A stretch of DNA of 64,000 nucleotides from GCA-003244245 sp963712995 (GTDB taxonomy: Bacteria; Actinomycetota; Actinomycetes; Mycobacteriales; Pseudonocardiaceae): positions 62,001 through 126,000 of the forward strand of contig CAVQKH010000016.1 in assembly GCA_963712995.1 (NCBI GenBank), given 5' to 3'. The notes beneath the pieces are model-generated. The model was given only the letters and a program-made list of their open reading frames with translations, did no database searches and was not told the DNA's origin. Both the position numbers and the translations under genes were made by a program. This document shows positions 18,159 through 27,160 of the stretch, one piece after another; the stretch's first letter is position 1, and every line of letters begins with the position of its first letter.

Positions 18159-19703
18159 TTAGCGATGGATCAAACCCTCCCGATGCCGCCAAGCCAACGC
18201 CAAACAAGCCGCACTCGTCCCACCCATCGGTTCCCGGTCCAGAAATTGTTGTACGGTCGCTTCAGTAAACGGCAACCCATACACCGACTGATTATCATCG
18301 AGGGAAGTAACGACCCGACCCTCAGCATTAACGGTTACCAGCTCACGGAAGAGGTCATCGAACACCACATCATCAATGATGACAGCGGTCATGATGGCTG
18401 GATTCAGACCGAGCGCATGAAGCACAACACCCAGTACATAGGCCCGCAGCCGTCCAGCTTCACGTGCTCGTTGCATGGCACGGTAAAACGGCCAGCACTC
18501 ATAGTCCACTGCTTCTCCGCTGCTACCGTCATGCTCCGGCTCGCCAAGCAGTTCCTCGCTGTACTCGCGCACAATGTTGCGCCATAAATCAAGGTCATCC
18601 TGCATGCAAGCCGGAGCAATGCATGACGGCTGAAACTCCCCTGCGGGAATCACGCCATACTGGCCGCCACTCACCGCTACCTTGGCAGGATCCCGGTTAA
18701 GCAAAAAGAAGGTGTGCGAGCCATCGGTTGTGTTCCGACGTATAGTCAGCGTGGCAATACCCGTACTACCCATTCGCGAAGACAGATCGAACGGCTGCGA
18801 CAGCCGCGCTCGAAACGGCAGTTGTGACCACGTAGGTGAAGCGCCCTCCATCATCGCGGCCGCGAGCTCATGACTCAAAGCTTCGGAAACATCAATTTTA
18901 TCAAAAAATGTAGATAGCCCGAACTGTAGCGTCCCCTGCCCAGGAAGCTCCCAGGATACGTCCAGCAACCGGTAGCTCGGACGGTTCTCAAAAAGACTCG
19001 GAGGGCTGAGATAGCGAATTGCGCTGGTGTACTGCCGGAAGGCATGTCCTGGCGTGCGGAGCGGCAACACCGGCCGTAGCTCGGCTTCATGGCCCGTAAC
19101 AGCCGGACGCGGCGGCTGCGGCACCCACTCCAACGTCACCGCCTCAATGGGCACCGGACGGGACGGCAGCCAACTCGGCAGTGCCAATGCTGGCGTATGC
19201 ATGAGCTGCCATTTAGGGTCGTACAGTCTGACTGCCTGCTTGGTCAGTTCCGTCCGGTGCCGAATGAGATACCTCCGCACTGCGCGCCATGCATCTTGAT
19301 TGGCAGCAACCACGGCGTCAGACGATGGCGGCGGCGAGGGGCTGGGCACGTGAAGCGGCTCGCTATCTTCATGGCGAAACCCGCCTGCCATAGCAAAAGC
19401 CCCGACCCGCTCCACTTCCCGGCTTCGCCGTTCATGTTCCTGTTTGGCCGCCTGCACCTGATCGTATGTGGCCAGCAGCGCACCCTCAGCCTTGACCAGC
19501 ACATCAGCCGTTTGCCAGAACTCCCGGGTGAGCAGCTGACGGCCAGCTTCCGCATGGGCGACCGATGAGCGGCTGTAACCCGTCTTGTGAGCAACCTGCT
19601 GCTGACCGATCTCGGCAGCCTGGCGCGACGCAGCCAATTGATGGCCGAGCGCACGCTTAAGGACGGCCAGCTCAGGGGGTACCCGGCTCACCACCGCTCC
19701 CAT
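18159..19703 (-). CDS. XRE family regulator with C-terminal Nudix-like effector domain
   Basis: A 514-residue protein. Residues about 12-75 form an XRE HTH (LGHQLAASRQAAEIGQQQVA, then GYSRSSVAHAEAGRQL). A linker rich in Pro/Ser follows. The C-terminal half has a beta-rich core with HTFFLLNRDPAKVAVSGGQY and REYSEELLG, which resembles the RExxEE core of a Nudix box, though the full spacing (GX5EX7REUXEEXGU) is not convincingly met. Such a fusion would couple nucleotide-ligand sensing to DNA binding. It is divergent from the small-gene operon beginning at 20033, a plausible target. No enzymatic claim is made. Confidence 0.75.
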   Translation of the reverse strand: MGAVVSRVPPELAVLKRALGHQLAASRQAAEIGQQQVAHKTGYSRSSVAHAEAGRQLLTREFWQTADVLVKAEGALLATYDQVQAAKQEHERRSREVERVGAFAMAGGFRHEDSEPLHVPSPSPPPSSDAVVAANQDAWRAVRRYLIRHRTELTKQAVRLYDPKWQLMHTPALALPSWLPSRPVPIEAVTLEWVPQPPRPAVTGHEAELRPVLPLRTPGHAFRQYTSAIRYLSPPSLFENRPSYRLLDVSWELPGQGTLQFGLSTFFDKIDVSEALSHELAAAMMEGASPTWSQLPFRARLSQPFDLSSRMGSTGIATLTIRRNTTDGSHTFFLLNRDPAKVAVSGGQYGVIPAGEFQPSCIAPACMQDDLDLWRNIVREYSEELLGEPEHDGSSGEAVDYECWPFYRAMQRAREAGRLRAYVLGVVLHALGLNPAIMTAVIIDDVVFDDLFRELVTVNAEGRVVTSLDDNQSVYGLPFTEATVQQFLDREPMGGTSAACLALAWRHREGLIHR

Positions 19704-20032
19704 CTACCACGTCTAGCCCGGACGATCTCTTGCAAGGCTTGAGCCTATCGGCACGCTCACGGACGTTCAGCCGGGTGGATCATTGCTGTCCACACGCCCT
19801 CCACACCCTTGACTGCTTCCCACGGCCCCAGGACCAGGACGACCACCCCATCCCCAGCACGCGGCAGGTGCCTTTGCCCGGTAGCTCTAGCGCTCCCGCT
19901 TCCAGCGCAGAACCCCTGTACCGGTAGGCACCCCTCCCCCGGAAGCCGCGTGCTGCTCTAGGGATGGCCTCGCCTGGTCCTGGGTGCCATCCACGCCCAT
20001 TGAGGGGCTAAGACGAGCAGGAGCCATATCCC
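19704..20032. promoter_or_regulatory. Divergent intergenic region
   Basis: About 330 bp between the XRE-Nudix-like gene (leftward) and the small-gene operon (rightward). No open frame of interest. It must hold both promoters, but I see no clear -35/-10 pair or operator palindrome. Confidence 0.4.
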
Positions 20033-20413
20033 ATGCACCCCACCGACGACCAGAGAGCCCAGCATCACATCAGTGACGTGCGCCTCCCCAGTCATACCCG
20101 GGAACCAGCTATGCGGCCCGTCATCCCCAGTTCCCTGCAAGTAATTGATGATCATGGGGACAAGGGAAATGGCAAGGGAAAGCCTAATCTGGACCCTCTC
20201 ACCACCGCTCCCCGCTGGGCCTTATGTCCCCTCAACTGGCAGGCCCATGCCATCGACCCATACGCCGACCATCCGCTCGGTCTCTGGATCGCCCGCTGCG
20301 GTCATCGCCTATCCGGCGGTACGCCGCTCTATGACCTCCCCCAAGGACATCAGTGCCCAAGCTGTGCCAAGTGGAGCCAGACAAGCGAACCAAAGACAAG
20401 GGCCGGCCAGTGA
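20033..20413 (+). CDS. Small zinc-ribbon-like protein
   Basis: 126 residues. The C-terminal part has Cys-x-His and CPSC pairs (ARCGHRLSGG ... QGHQCPSC) that could form a zinc ribbon. The type is common in actinobacterial mobile elements (WALCPLNWQAHAI before the Cys pair). AGGAG lies about 9 bp before ATG 20033. It is the first gene of a tightly coupled operon: its TGA overlaps the GTG of the next gene. Function unknown. Confidence 0.65.
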   Translation: MHPTDDQRAQHHISDVRLPSHTREPAMRPVIPSSLQVIDDHGDKGNGKGKPNLDPLTTAPRWALCPLNWQAHAIDPYADHPLGLWIARCGHRLSGGTPLYDLPQGHQCPSCAKWSQTSEPKTRAGQ

Positions 20414-20619
20414 TCCAAGTGAGTGACCGGGTGCCTGGTGAGCGGACTCGGGTGGTGATGACAGGCCGGAGTACCGACGATAACCGTCCCTGCACCGTGA
20501 TTGTGATTCATGAACAGGACAGGACCTGGGCCATTCATGGATTGGGGAATCAGGGAGTGCGGGTCTCGGCGGCGGACATGGTGGCGCTGGGTGAGGCGAT
20601 TGTGGCTCGGGGGCGGTGA
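20410..20619 (+). CDS. Small protein, translationally coupled
   Basis: 69 residues from GTG 20410 (IQVSDRVPGERTRVVMTG), overlapping the upstream stop in a GTGA tetranucleotide. The frame is open further upstream to 20353, but the GTGA overlap decides the start. Alternating hydrophobic residues (CTVIVIHEQDRTWAIHG) suggest a beta-sheet. Its own stop again overlaps the next start by GTGA. No family recognised. Confidence 0.6.
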   Translation: MIQVSDRVPGERTRVVMTGRSTDDNRPCTVIVIHEQDRTWAIHGLGNQGVRVSAADMVALGEAIVARGR

Positions 20620-21014
20620 GCATGAAAACTGCGGCTACGTCGACGGCTTCCCAGCCAACCACTACCAGTAGCACCACCAGCGGGGTACGCAGGAATGCCG
20701 AGGAACCAGCCATGAAGCTGGCCTATGGCTACATGCGGATCGAATACCTTAACGACGAAGAAATCCAACAATTGGAATGTGGTCTCCGGAAGCTGACCGA
20801 GGCAGAAGGCTTCTTCCTCATCGAGATTTGCTACGAATACCAACCGGGGTACTACGGCACGTTCTACCGACTGACAGAAGAGCTGATGCGGGCACAAGTA
20901 CAGCACGTAGTGGTGCCGTCTCTTGATCACCTCGCTACCCATCCGCTCCTCCGGGACCAGCTGATCATGCATCTAGAGAAAGCCAATCCACAGGTCTGGA
21001 CAATCGAGCGGTGA
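20616..21014 (+). CDS. Resolvase-fold protein lacking the catalytic serine
   Basis: 132 residues. After a Thr/Ser-rich leader of about 33 residues comes KLAYGYMRIEYLNDEEIQQL, then AQVQHVVVPSLDHLATHPLL. This follows the N-terminal domain of serine recombinases (YGYxRVSxxxQ ... VxxLDRLxR), but the position of the nucleophilic Ser is not Ser. It would not be a recombinase; a regulatory or structural role is more likely. Starts in a GTGA overlap. A shorter start at the internal Met (MKLAYGYMRI) is possible. Coding-like sequence continues in the same frame after the stop (see next entry). Confidence 0.65.
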   Translation: MSMKTAATSTASQPTTTSSTTSGVRRNAEEPAMKLAYGYMRIEYLNDEEIQQLECGLRKLTEAEGFFLIEICYEYQPGYYGTFYRLTEELMRAQVQHVVVPSLDHLATHPLLRDQLIMHLEKANPQVWTIER

Positions 21015-21215
21015 ACGAACGCAAACGAAGACGACCGCGAACTCCTGATGATCCTCAACAATGCCGGAATTCGGGTGTGCGAGATGGTTACGGGGCTGTT
21101 CGAGGACAGCAGAATTCACCGCGTCATACAAAACAACGTGGCCGGGGTGACAGGATTCAGCTTGAACCCCTCCCTCGCCACCTACATGCGTGACAAGCTA
21201 GCAGATCTTGACTGA
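21015..21215 (+). CDS. Short coding-like frame in phase with the resolvase-fold gene
   Basis: Directly after TGA 21012-21014 the same frame stays open and protein-like (NEDDRELLMILNNAGIR, then VIQNNVAGVTGFSLNPSLA) to TGA 21213-21215. ATG at 21048 would give a 55-residue protein. Alternatively the TGA is a premature stop in a longer gene of about 199 residues. There is no Shine-Dalgarno before 21048, which favours the second view. Confidence 0.45.
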   Translation, partial: TNANEDDRELLMILNNAGIRVCEMVTGLFEDSRIHRVIQNNVAGVTGFSLNPSLATYMRDKLADLD

Positions 21216-21339
21216 CGATCAAGATCATTCATATTCCCACCAGACCGATTATCAGTTCTTTCTGGCTGTGATAAAGCTTCTCAGTGCACCCAAGCGTTCT
21301 ACGGGCGCAGTGGGCGCCAGCCGCGTCGGATCATGAACG

Positions 21340-22779
21340 TTACGCTATCGCTATAGGACCAGGCTTCAAGATATGTGCGCGACTAACGATTGTTAAACTG
21401 CTGCGGCCTCTTGTGAGCGAGACATACAGGCTGCGGGGCGTGTGCGCGTCAGCATTGAGAACAATCGCATGATCATACTCAAGTCCCTTGATGAGCAAAG
21501 GCCTGGAAATAATCCTATTTCCAGTTGGACGTCCGAGATAGCGTGCGTGGTATCGAACACGAACTACTGCGTCATGCACAGTTAGCTCGGAATCCAACTC
21601 TGCGAGCTTGAGCGCTTGGAGCATGTCACGCCAAGCCTCGTAGCGGTACATCCGCACATTATCAAGCTGAGCTATCGCAATCAACGCTTCACGCACACGG
21701 GCAGGCGAAGCATCTGTTAATAATCCGGTCAGCAGTGCCAGTTGCGGCTCGGCGCCCGGTCGCTTGAGGTGAGTCACTGGCTTACCAGCGGTAATCTTCT
21801 TCATCACGGCCGCATCCAGCTTTGCGGCTACGTGAGTGGCGCAGCCCTTGGCGAATTTAAGAGTAGCCAGTGCTATTTGCTTCGACTGGCCAGCGTCGAC
21901 AATCCGAGCGAGGTCCAGCATAAAGTTTCCCTCCAACTCCTCCATCATTCCATAGGAGCCGTTGAGAAATGATGCCGTATGGGCGCAGTCAAAGGAAAAC
22001 TGACCTATAGCGACAACACGACCAGCTTCCCTTGGCTGAGCGAAACAAGCGTTAATTGCCGCACGATGGTGGCCACTGGAACGCCATACCACCGGTGCGT
22101 TCCGCAGGTCGATGGGTGCTCCGTCATACAAATTTTGCCGGATGTCGAGAAGCCATTTGCCAAGCTGCTCATTATGGCCATACCAGCGCCAGGGGAACAC
22201 CGGTAGCGTCACCGCAGGCCAAGCTGGCACTACATCGATTGCCCACCTCACGGTAACATTGCCTCTGAAGTTGAAGATATTTTGAAGCGGATCGCCCAAG
22301 GCGCACACGGGCAGTGACTCCTGGATTGCCAGGACAAGATCATGCTGCTCGATCACACAGTCCTGGTACTCATCCACTATGACAAAATCGTAGCTTGCCT
22401 CCAGCACTCTGCGCATCGCTCGGGTACGTACGGCTCTCGCTGCACCTCCGTAGTACTCCTTTGATCGTGACCAGTCAGGCAGAAGCCCCACGGATACACC
22501 AGAGAGTACGGGATACTTCTCCGTAAGACCGAAAGAGAAACTGGCGATTGTGTCAATACGCACACTTGAGCCATGCACACCAAAGCAACGCAGCCGACGA
22601 CGAAGAGCGTCAACTCCCGCGTTGGTGTGAGTCAGTATTAGTGTTCGTTCACCCTGCTCTGTAGCTAATGCCGCCAACGCGGCAACGAGGTGCGTTTTAC
22701 CCGTACCGGCGGGTAGCTCAATAGAACAAGGCAGAGATGATCGGATCATCTCCGCCGAAGCGCGAAGCGATTGGTCCAT
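21340..22779 (-). CDS. UvrD/Rep-like SF1 helicase, GajB-like
   Basis: A 479-residue superfamily 1A helicase. Motif I PAGTGKT (about residue 25), motif II VIVDEYQD, motif III GDPLQNIFNFRG, motif V KGLEYDHAIVLNAD and motif VI LYVSLTRGRSSL are all present, so the ATPase core looks intact. Length is close to GajB (about 490 residues) and far below UvrD/PcrA (over 700). Its ATG follows the stop of the OLD-type nuclease gene with no gap. The gene pair OLD-TOPRIM nuclease plus short UvrD helicase is the composition of the Gabija phage-defence system. Function in defence is inference from gene pairing. Confidence 0.85.
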   Translation of the reverse strand: MDQSLRASAEMIRSSLPCSIELPAGTGKTHLVAALAALATEQGERTLILTHTNAGVDALRRRLRCFGVHGSSVRIDTIASFSFGLTEKYPVLSGVSVGLLPDWSRSKEYYGGAARAVRTRAMRRVLEASYDFVIVDEYQDCVIEQHDLVLAIQESLPVCALGDPLQNIFNFRGNVTVRWAIDVVPAWPAVTLPVFPWRWYGHNEQLGKWLLDIRQNLYDGAPIDLRNAPVVWRSSGHHRAAINACFAQPREAGRVVAIGQFSFDCAHTASFLNGSYGMMEELEGNFMLDLARIVDAGQSKQIALATLKFAKGCATHVAAKLDAAVMKKITAGKPVTHLKRPGAEPQLALLTGLLTDASPARVREALIAIAQLDNVRMYRYEAWRDMLQALKLAELDSELTVHDAVVRVRYHARYLGRPTGNRIISRPLLIKGLEYDHAIVLNADAHTPRSLYVSLTRGRSSLTIVSRAHILKPGPIAIA

Positions 22780-24582
22780 CTACGTAGCCTCATCCCGGAT
22801 GGACTCCTTCGTAACCACCTCGTACTCTTCCCCGTAAGCAAATTTGTAGAGCTGTTTGAGCCCGCGACCAAGGAAACTATCTTCAATTTCATTCCATCGG
22901 TTAACAAGTAGTGCTCCAAGCAGCTCGCCCGACTCTTCCTGTTTAAACCAAGCGCGGTCCCTTACCTTGCTTTGACCATCAAGCTTCGCGCCCTTCGCTG
23001 CTCTCGCGACAGCTACTTTCACGACATCGGTGGAGTTAGCGCTATCAGCAGTCCATTTTGCCGGATCGAGGCCAGACAGTTTGGGCTTGCCATTCAGTCG
23101 AGCACAAACGGCCCCTTGTACTGACTCCTCGCCCTTGATCTCGGCAGCTAGCTCCACAAAACTCACCATGCCCTCAGGACTGAGGGCGGCTACAATCTCG
23201 TCCTCAAGGGCATGTCCAGCCTGCCAACGCACAATTTGGACACCGACCCCGGTTGCCTTAATCACTCCCTGGTCGGATGCACGGTTGTCATTGTCAATCA
23301 CGAGGAGCGTAGGGTAGTCAAGTTCTTGCAAGATACGGGCACGTTGTGGTGCTTGGGTGCTTCCCTGGCCGTCGCTCAGACAAACGCCAAGGGCCGCATG
23401 GGGAGCCTTATCTTTTTGGCCGCGCATCGCGTCCCAATGTTGAAGCATTCTTCGACAGACACCCATCTCAGTCTTGCCCTCGCACACGATGACTGCTCGG
23501 GCTAGCACTGCCGATGGCCCGGCCCGCATGGCGCCTTGCACGTCATCAAGGTCGCCGGGTACTTGACGCACTTCTGTTTTACCGTCCTTGCATCGCACAA
23601 CCGAGAGGTCCGACGCACGCAAGGCTTCTACGGTTATGGGAGAATGCGTAGTCATGATAACTTGACCTACCCCGCCCTCTGTACGCTTTTTGAGATGGCG
23701 CAGCAGGTGATGCAGACGATGGGGTTCGAGACCTGATTCCACCTCATCGATCAGCACGATAGCACCATCCATCACCGCCTTCTCCTGAATGGCAAGGCTC
23801 GTCAGACGACGAGTACCCAGACCGCAGCGGGTGAGAGGGATGGCATCATCGTGCAACAGGAGAGCATTTGTCGATGAGCCTCCGGTCGGATCAAGTCCCG
23901 GCCGCAACTTAGTGTAGTTGGAGCTGCCTATTGCGGCTGCCGCTGTCGTTACATCATCAGCCGCTTGGTGGAGTTCCGACTGTGGCATGTTGAATACCGC
24001 CTGGCGGGCTGCACGATGAGCAGCGGTGACAGCGGTATCAGCGCCAGTACGTTCATTTGTCAGTCGACTCAAGGCCGATCCGCGCCCCCAGCGAAGATGA
24101 GTGTCTACACGCTCATCAACTCGAAACAATCCAAAACGTTCTCGTAATCCACTTGTGATTGGCCGCCCATGGTCATCATCACCTGGTCGCACGACCGACC
24201 ACATCGGTTCAAGTGTCTCGGTGACCTTGAGTTGGATAATCACGCACTCATCTGCCCCCTCAACAGGGTCGTGTACAAGTTCACCGGATGGCAACACACC
24301 AGATAGATCCATACCGAGCACATCATCACGCAGAAGCTGTTGCGACAAGTCAGCCACGACGACCTGGAGCGTGATCGGCTCTTGGATATTGCAGTTGTAA
24401 AAATCAGCATCAGTAAATTGCACGTTCCAGCGCGGGCTAAGCGTCAAACTAATCACGTCAACCAACGTGGTCTTGGTGCTGTCCCCAGGGCCAACTAGAC
24501 AAACAACGCGGTTATTCGACAGAATCCAGTCGGCATTTTTTATACCACGAAAGTTATAAACAATTACTCTCCGTGTTTTCAT
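22780..24582 (-). CDS. OLD family ATPase-TOPRIM nuclease, GajA-like
   Basis: 600 residues. N-terminal ABC-type ATPase: P-loop VGPGDSTKTTLVD (about residue 30), in which the Gly before Lys is Thr; signature-like CGLGTRRLTSLA; Walker B VLIDEVESGLEPHR; H-loop TTHSP. C-terminal TOPRIM nuclease: the Glu in VIVCEGKTEMG and the DxD in LVIDNDNRASD. This is the class 2 OLD architecture used by GajA, a DNA nicking enzyme regulated by nucleotides. The segment ALSPRWNVQFTDADFY after the P-loop marks a distinct subfamily. The helicase partner follows immediately. Lower GC than the core genes. Confidence 0.87.
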   Translation of the reverse strand: MKTRRVIVYNFRGIKNADWILSNNRVVCLVGPGDSTKTTLVDVISLTLSPRWNVQFTDADFYNCNIQEPITLQVVVADLSQQLLRDDVLGMDLSGVLPSGELVHDPVEGADECVIIQLKVTETLEPMWSVVRPGDDDHGRPITSGLRERFGLFRVDERVDTHLRWGRGSALSRLTNERTGADTAVTAAHRAARQAVFNMPQSELHQAADDVTTAAAAIGSSNYTKLRPGLDPTGGSSTNALLLHDDAIPLTRCGLGTRRLTSLAIQEKAVMDGAIVLIDEVESGLEPHRLHHLLRHLKKRTEGGVGQVIMTTHSPITVEALRASDLSVVRCKDGKTEVRQVPGDLDDVQGAMRAGPSAVLARAVIVCEGKTEMGVCRRMLQHWDAMRGQKDKAPHAALGVCLSDGQGSTQAPQRARILQELDYPTLLVIDNDNRASDQGVIKATGVGVQIVRWQAGHALEDEIVAALSPEGMVSFVELAAEIKGEESVQGAVCARLNGKPKLSGLDPAKWTADSANSTDVVKVAVARAAKGAKLDGQSKVRDRAWFKQEESGELLGALLVNRWNEIEDSFLGRGLKQLYKFAYGEEYEVVTKESIRDEAT

Positions 24583-24737
24583 GACCCCATCTTACTACGC
24601 TCACTTGAATCACTATTCTATGGCATCGCCACCGCCCACAGTTCCTGACACGGGATGCCACCAATCGGACACGAATCCTACCTTTTACATGGGCCTTCCC
24701 CGTTTAAGCTCAAGAGGTCCAGCCAAAACAGAAAGAG

Positions 24738-24780
24738 GCCCCTGTAAAAACGCAGACTACATCTGCATCCCTACAGGGGC
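24738..24780. other. Nested hairpin upstream of the Gabija-like operon
   Basis: Outer arms of 9 bp (24738-24746 with 24772-24780) enclose an inner 5-bp stem (24752-24756 with 24762-24766). It lies about 155 bp upstream of the GajA-like start and downstream of the small frame at 24799-24972. It could be a terminator of that small gene or a leader structure. No T-run on either side. Confidence 0.45.
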
Positions 24781-24798
24781 AACAAGGCCGACGTGACA

Positions 24799-24972
24799 TC
24801 AGCCAATGCCCTGCGATCCTTCCAAGTACCGTTGCCGGGCGGGAGTGGAGGGGGGAACGATCCGCAGCTTCTCGGCCAAAGTCCACCTCCGGTGAAGACT
24901 ATCAGCCGCCACGTATGCCTGTTCCCAGGTGCCATATGTCATGGCGTTGGTGGCCCAGATCGCAAACATTCA
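24799..24972 (-). CDS. Possible small protein upstream of the Gabija-like genes
   Basis: A 57-residue frame beginning MFAIWATNAMTYGTWEQAYV and continuing ADSLHRRWTLAEKLRIVPP. AGGG lies about 5 bp before the ATG. Composition is protein-like, unlike the chance frames around it. It may be intact, or a C-terminal piece whose 5' end was lost when the adjacent IS66-type element inserted. No family recognised. Confidence 0.4.
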
Positions 24973-26683
24973 GCCCTGATGATCAGCGCATGACGTTGTC
25001 GCCGGTCGGCCAGTTGGCGTCCGGTGGGTCTGGTGGTGGTGGTTGGTCGGGACGTCGTGTTAAGTGGGTGCGGGCTGTGCGGGCATCCAGGGTTGGCCGG
25101 TCAGCGCGTCGCGTAGCACGGTGATCTTGTCGAGGCCGTGTTTGGTGGCGGTGGAGAGGTAGCCGAGGATGGTGTAGCGGTCTCGGGTGCGATCCACGCT
25201 GGTCAGGCGCCCGGATATTTTTTGTTGGATCTTGCTGGGTCGTAGGTCGCGTTTGGCCTGATTCGAGGTGGGGGGCACGTTGAGGTCGTGGGCGAAGCGC
25301 AGCACGTCGTCGGGGCGGTCGCGCAGGACTTCCAGCAGCAGCCGGGCCTTGCGTTGTCCGGGGCGGGTGCCGGCCGAGGTGGTGTCGGACAGCCCGACCA
25401 GCATCCCGTCGCGGATCCGGCGCAGCAGCGCGTCGCGGATGTCGGCGGCGATCGCGGGCAGGCCCGCTTCGCGGGCGAGGTTGGCCTGGTGGATCAGCCC
25501 GCGCAGCGCGTCGGCGATCTGGGTGGGCCACACCGCGTCGGGGTAGACCTGCGCGGCGTCGTCAAGATCACGTAGGAGGTGAGCACAGCAAAGTTGGTGG
25601 ACCAGCGTCCCGAGCTTGGCGGAGTCATAGTTTTGGTAGCGGTCGTGCACGATCACCGAGTTGGTCAGGTCGGTGACCACGAACGCCTTGAAGGTGTCCA
25701 TGGACCGGTCACCGAGCAGGTAGTGGGTGTAGAGCTCGGTGCAGGCCACCAGCAGGTAGCGTTCGGCCTTCTTCTTGCCCGCCGGCGCCTTGCTCGGGCC
25801 GACCCGCAGTGGGGTCTCATCGCAGCACACCGCGTGCGCCAGGGTGATCAGCGTCCGGATCCGCTGGTGGGTCTCGGTGAGCAGCCCGGCCGCGCGGTTG
25901 ATCATGCCGTGGACGAACCCGACCGAGGGTGCGGTCGCCGGTCAGTGACTCCAGCAGCGCGACGACGCGGTGCGCGGGGATGAAGTGCACGACCATCAGG
26001 TACACCGCGAACGCGGCCAGGCTGGGGCCGTACCCGACCGACCCGCAGCGGGCCCCGTCGGGCCGCTGTGCGGTGTGGACCTTCCCGCAGCCGCACTGCG
26101 ACCTGGTGCTGGTCGTACTGGGTGATCTTCACGGCGACCTGCGGGATCTCGTGTTGCTGGTAGCGGTCCACAATCCCCAGATCCCGGGCATCGCCCAGGT
26201 CATCACCGCAGTCGCAGCGGCCCTGCGGGAACCGGTCCAGACGGTCATCGGGGTTCTCGGTCCACGGCAGATGCGTTCCCGGCGCGCCGGGCTGCTTGCC
26301 CCGCGCCCGCTGGGGCCCACCCTTGTCGCGTTTGTTCTTCTCCGGCGGTGCGGGCTTGCCCGGATCATCGTCTTTCGACGGAGGACTCGAGGAGTTCCCC
26401 GAGTTACGCGACAGCAGGTGCTCCAGCTTGGCTAGCTTGCCCGCCAGGGCCTCGTTGGTCTCCATCAGCTCCGAGAGCTGCCCGGCCATCGCGGTGATCT
26501 GCCCGGCCTGGCGCCGCACCACGACGATCAGCTCGTCGCGCGACATCTCCTCCGGCCCGGGCACCGGAAGATCAAACCGCACACCAGCCGATCACAGCGT
26601 GATCGACACGCACATATCGCCGACCGCCGCATCAGCACGCCGACAGCAGCGCATCAGCCCAGGTCAGCCCACGGGCTGAATGT
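24966..26683. mobile_element. IS66-family insertion sequence remnant
   Basis: Contains a disrupted IS66 transposase gene (25060-26582). An 11-bp inverted match (ACATTCAGCCC) at 24966-24976 and 26673-26683 may be the element's ends; I see no target duplication outside it, so the ends are tentative. The accessory tnpA/tnpB genes of classical IS66 are absent. Confidence 0.6.
25060..26582 (-). pseudogene. IS66-family transposase, broken by two frameshifts
   Basis: The first part (26582 to about 26120) encodes the coiled-coil N-terminus (LSELMETNEALAGKLAKLEH), the NSSSPPSKDD motif typical of IS66, and VKITQYDQHQVA. The reading then jumps frame to SQCGCGKVHTAQRPDG and AVYLMVVHFIPAHRVVALL. It jumps again near 25930 to PSVGFVHGMINRAAGLL and continues with the catalytic core: VCCDETPLRVG (DDE first Asp), VIVHDRYQNYDS (second Asp), CCAHLLRDL, down to 25060. 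All parts of a roughly 500-residue IS66 TnpC are present in order but in three frames, so no intact transposase is made. Confidence 0.85.
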
Positions 26684-27160
26684 ATACGGCCAAACAGCAG
26701 CTTCTCACTCGTAACTCCCTGGCTTCGATGCATGATACCAGCAATTTCGGCGGTGCTAGCTTCGCCTGCGCGGTCCGTCGCGTCACTGGCCAGCGCGGAT
26801 CACTTTTCCGCCAATGACAAGGCGAGGGGGCCCCTCGCTCCCAAAACCTCGGCAGGCCGTGTGCGGTCGTGTGTCGGAGGTAGTTCACCTGCATCAATGT
26901 GGTGGTGGAGGTTGCATGCGATGGCAGCCGTCGTGGGTCGTTGCTACACGGCTGCTACACGATCGATCGCGGCGATGTCGGAAGCGGGTCGCCGTGGTGA
27001 CCTCTTCGTCCCGAACTGCGGGCAGGTCGGTCGATGGGGGTTATTTCCGCACGTCGCCGGCCACTGGTGGGCGTTCTGGGTGGTGTTGCTCAGCCTCGTT
27101 GCTGTAGTGCGCTGCTGTACAGCTGAGGACGTACGCCGGTCGGGACTGGCTAGCGCAACG
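26684..27160. other. Intergenic stretch with possible gene scraps
   Basis: About 480 bp between the IS66 remnant and the HTH gene. Minus-strand pieces such as NYLRHTTAHGLPRFWERG and SDATDRAGEASTAEIAGIM look protein-like but lie in different frames with a stop between, so at most a decayed gene is present. The plus-strand frame 26732-27277 has no coding character. Nothing else seen. Confidence 0.35.
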
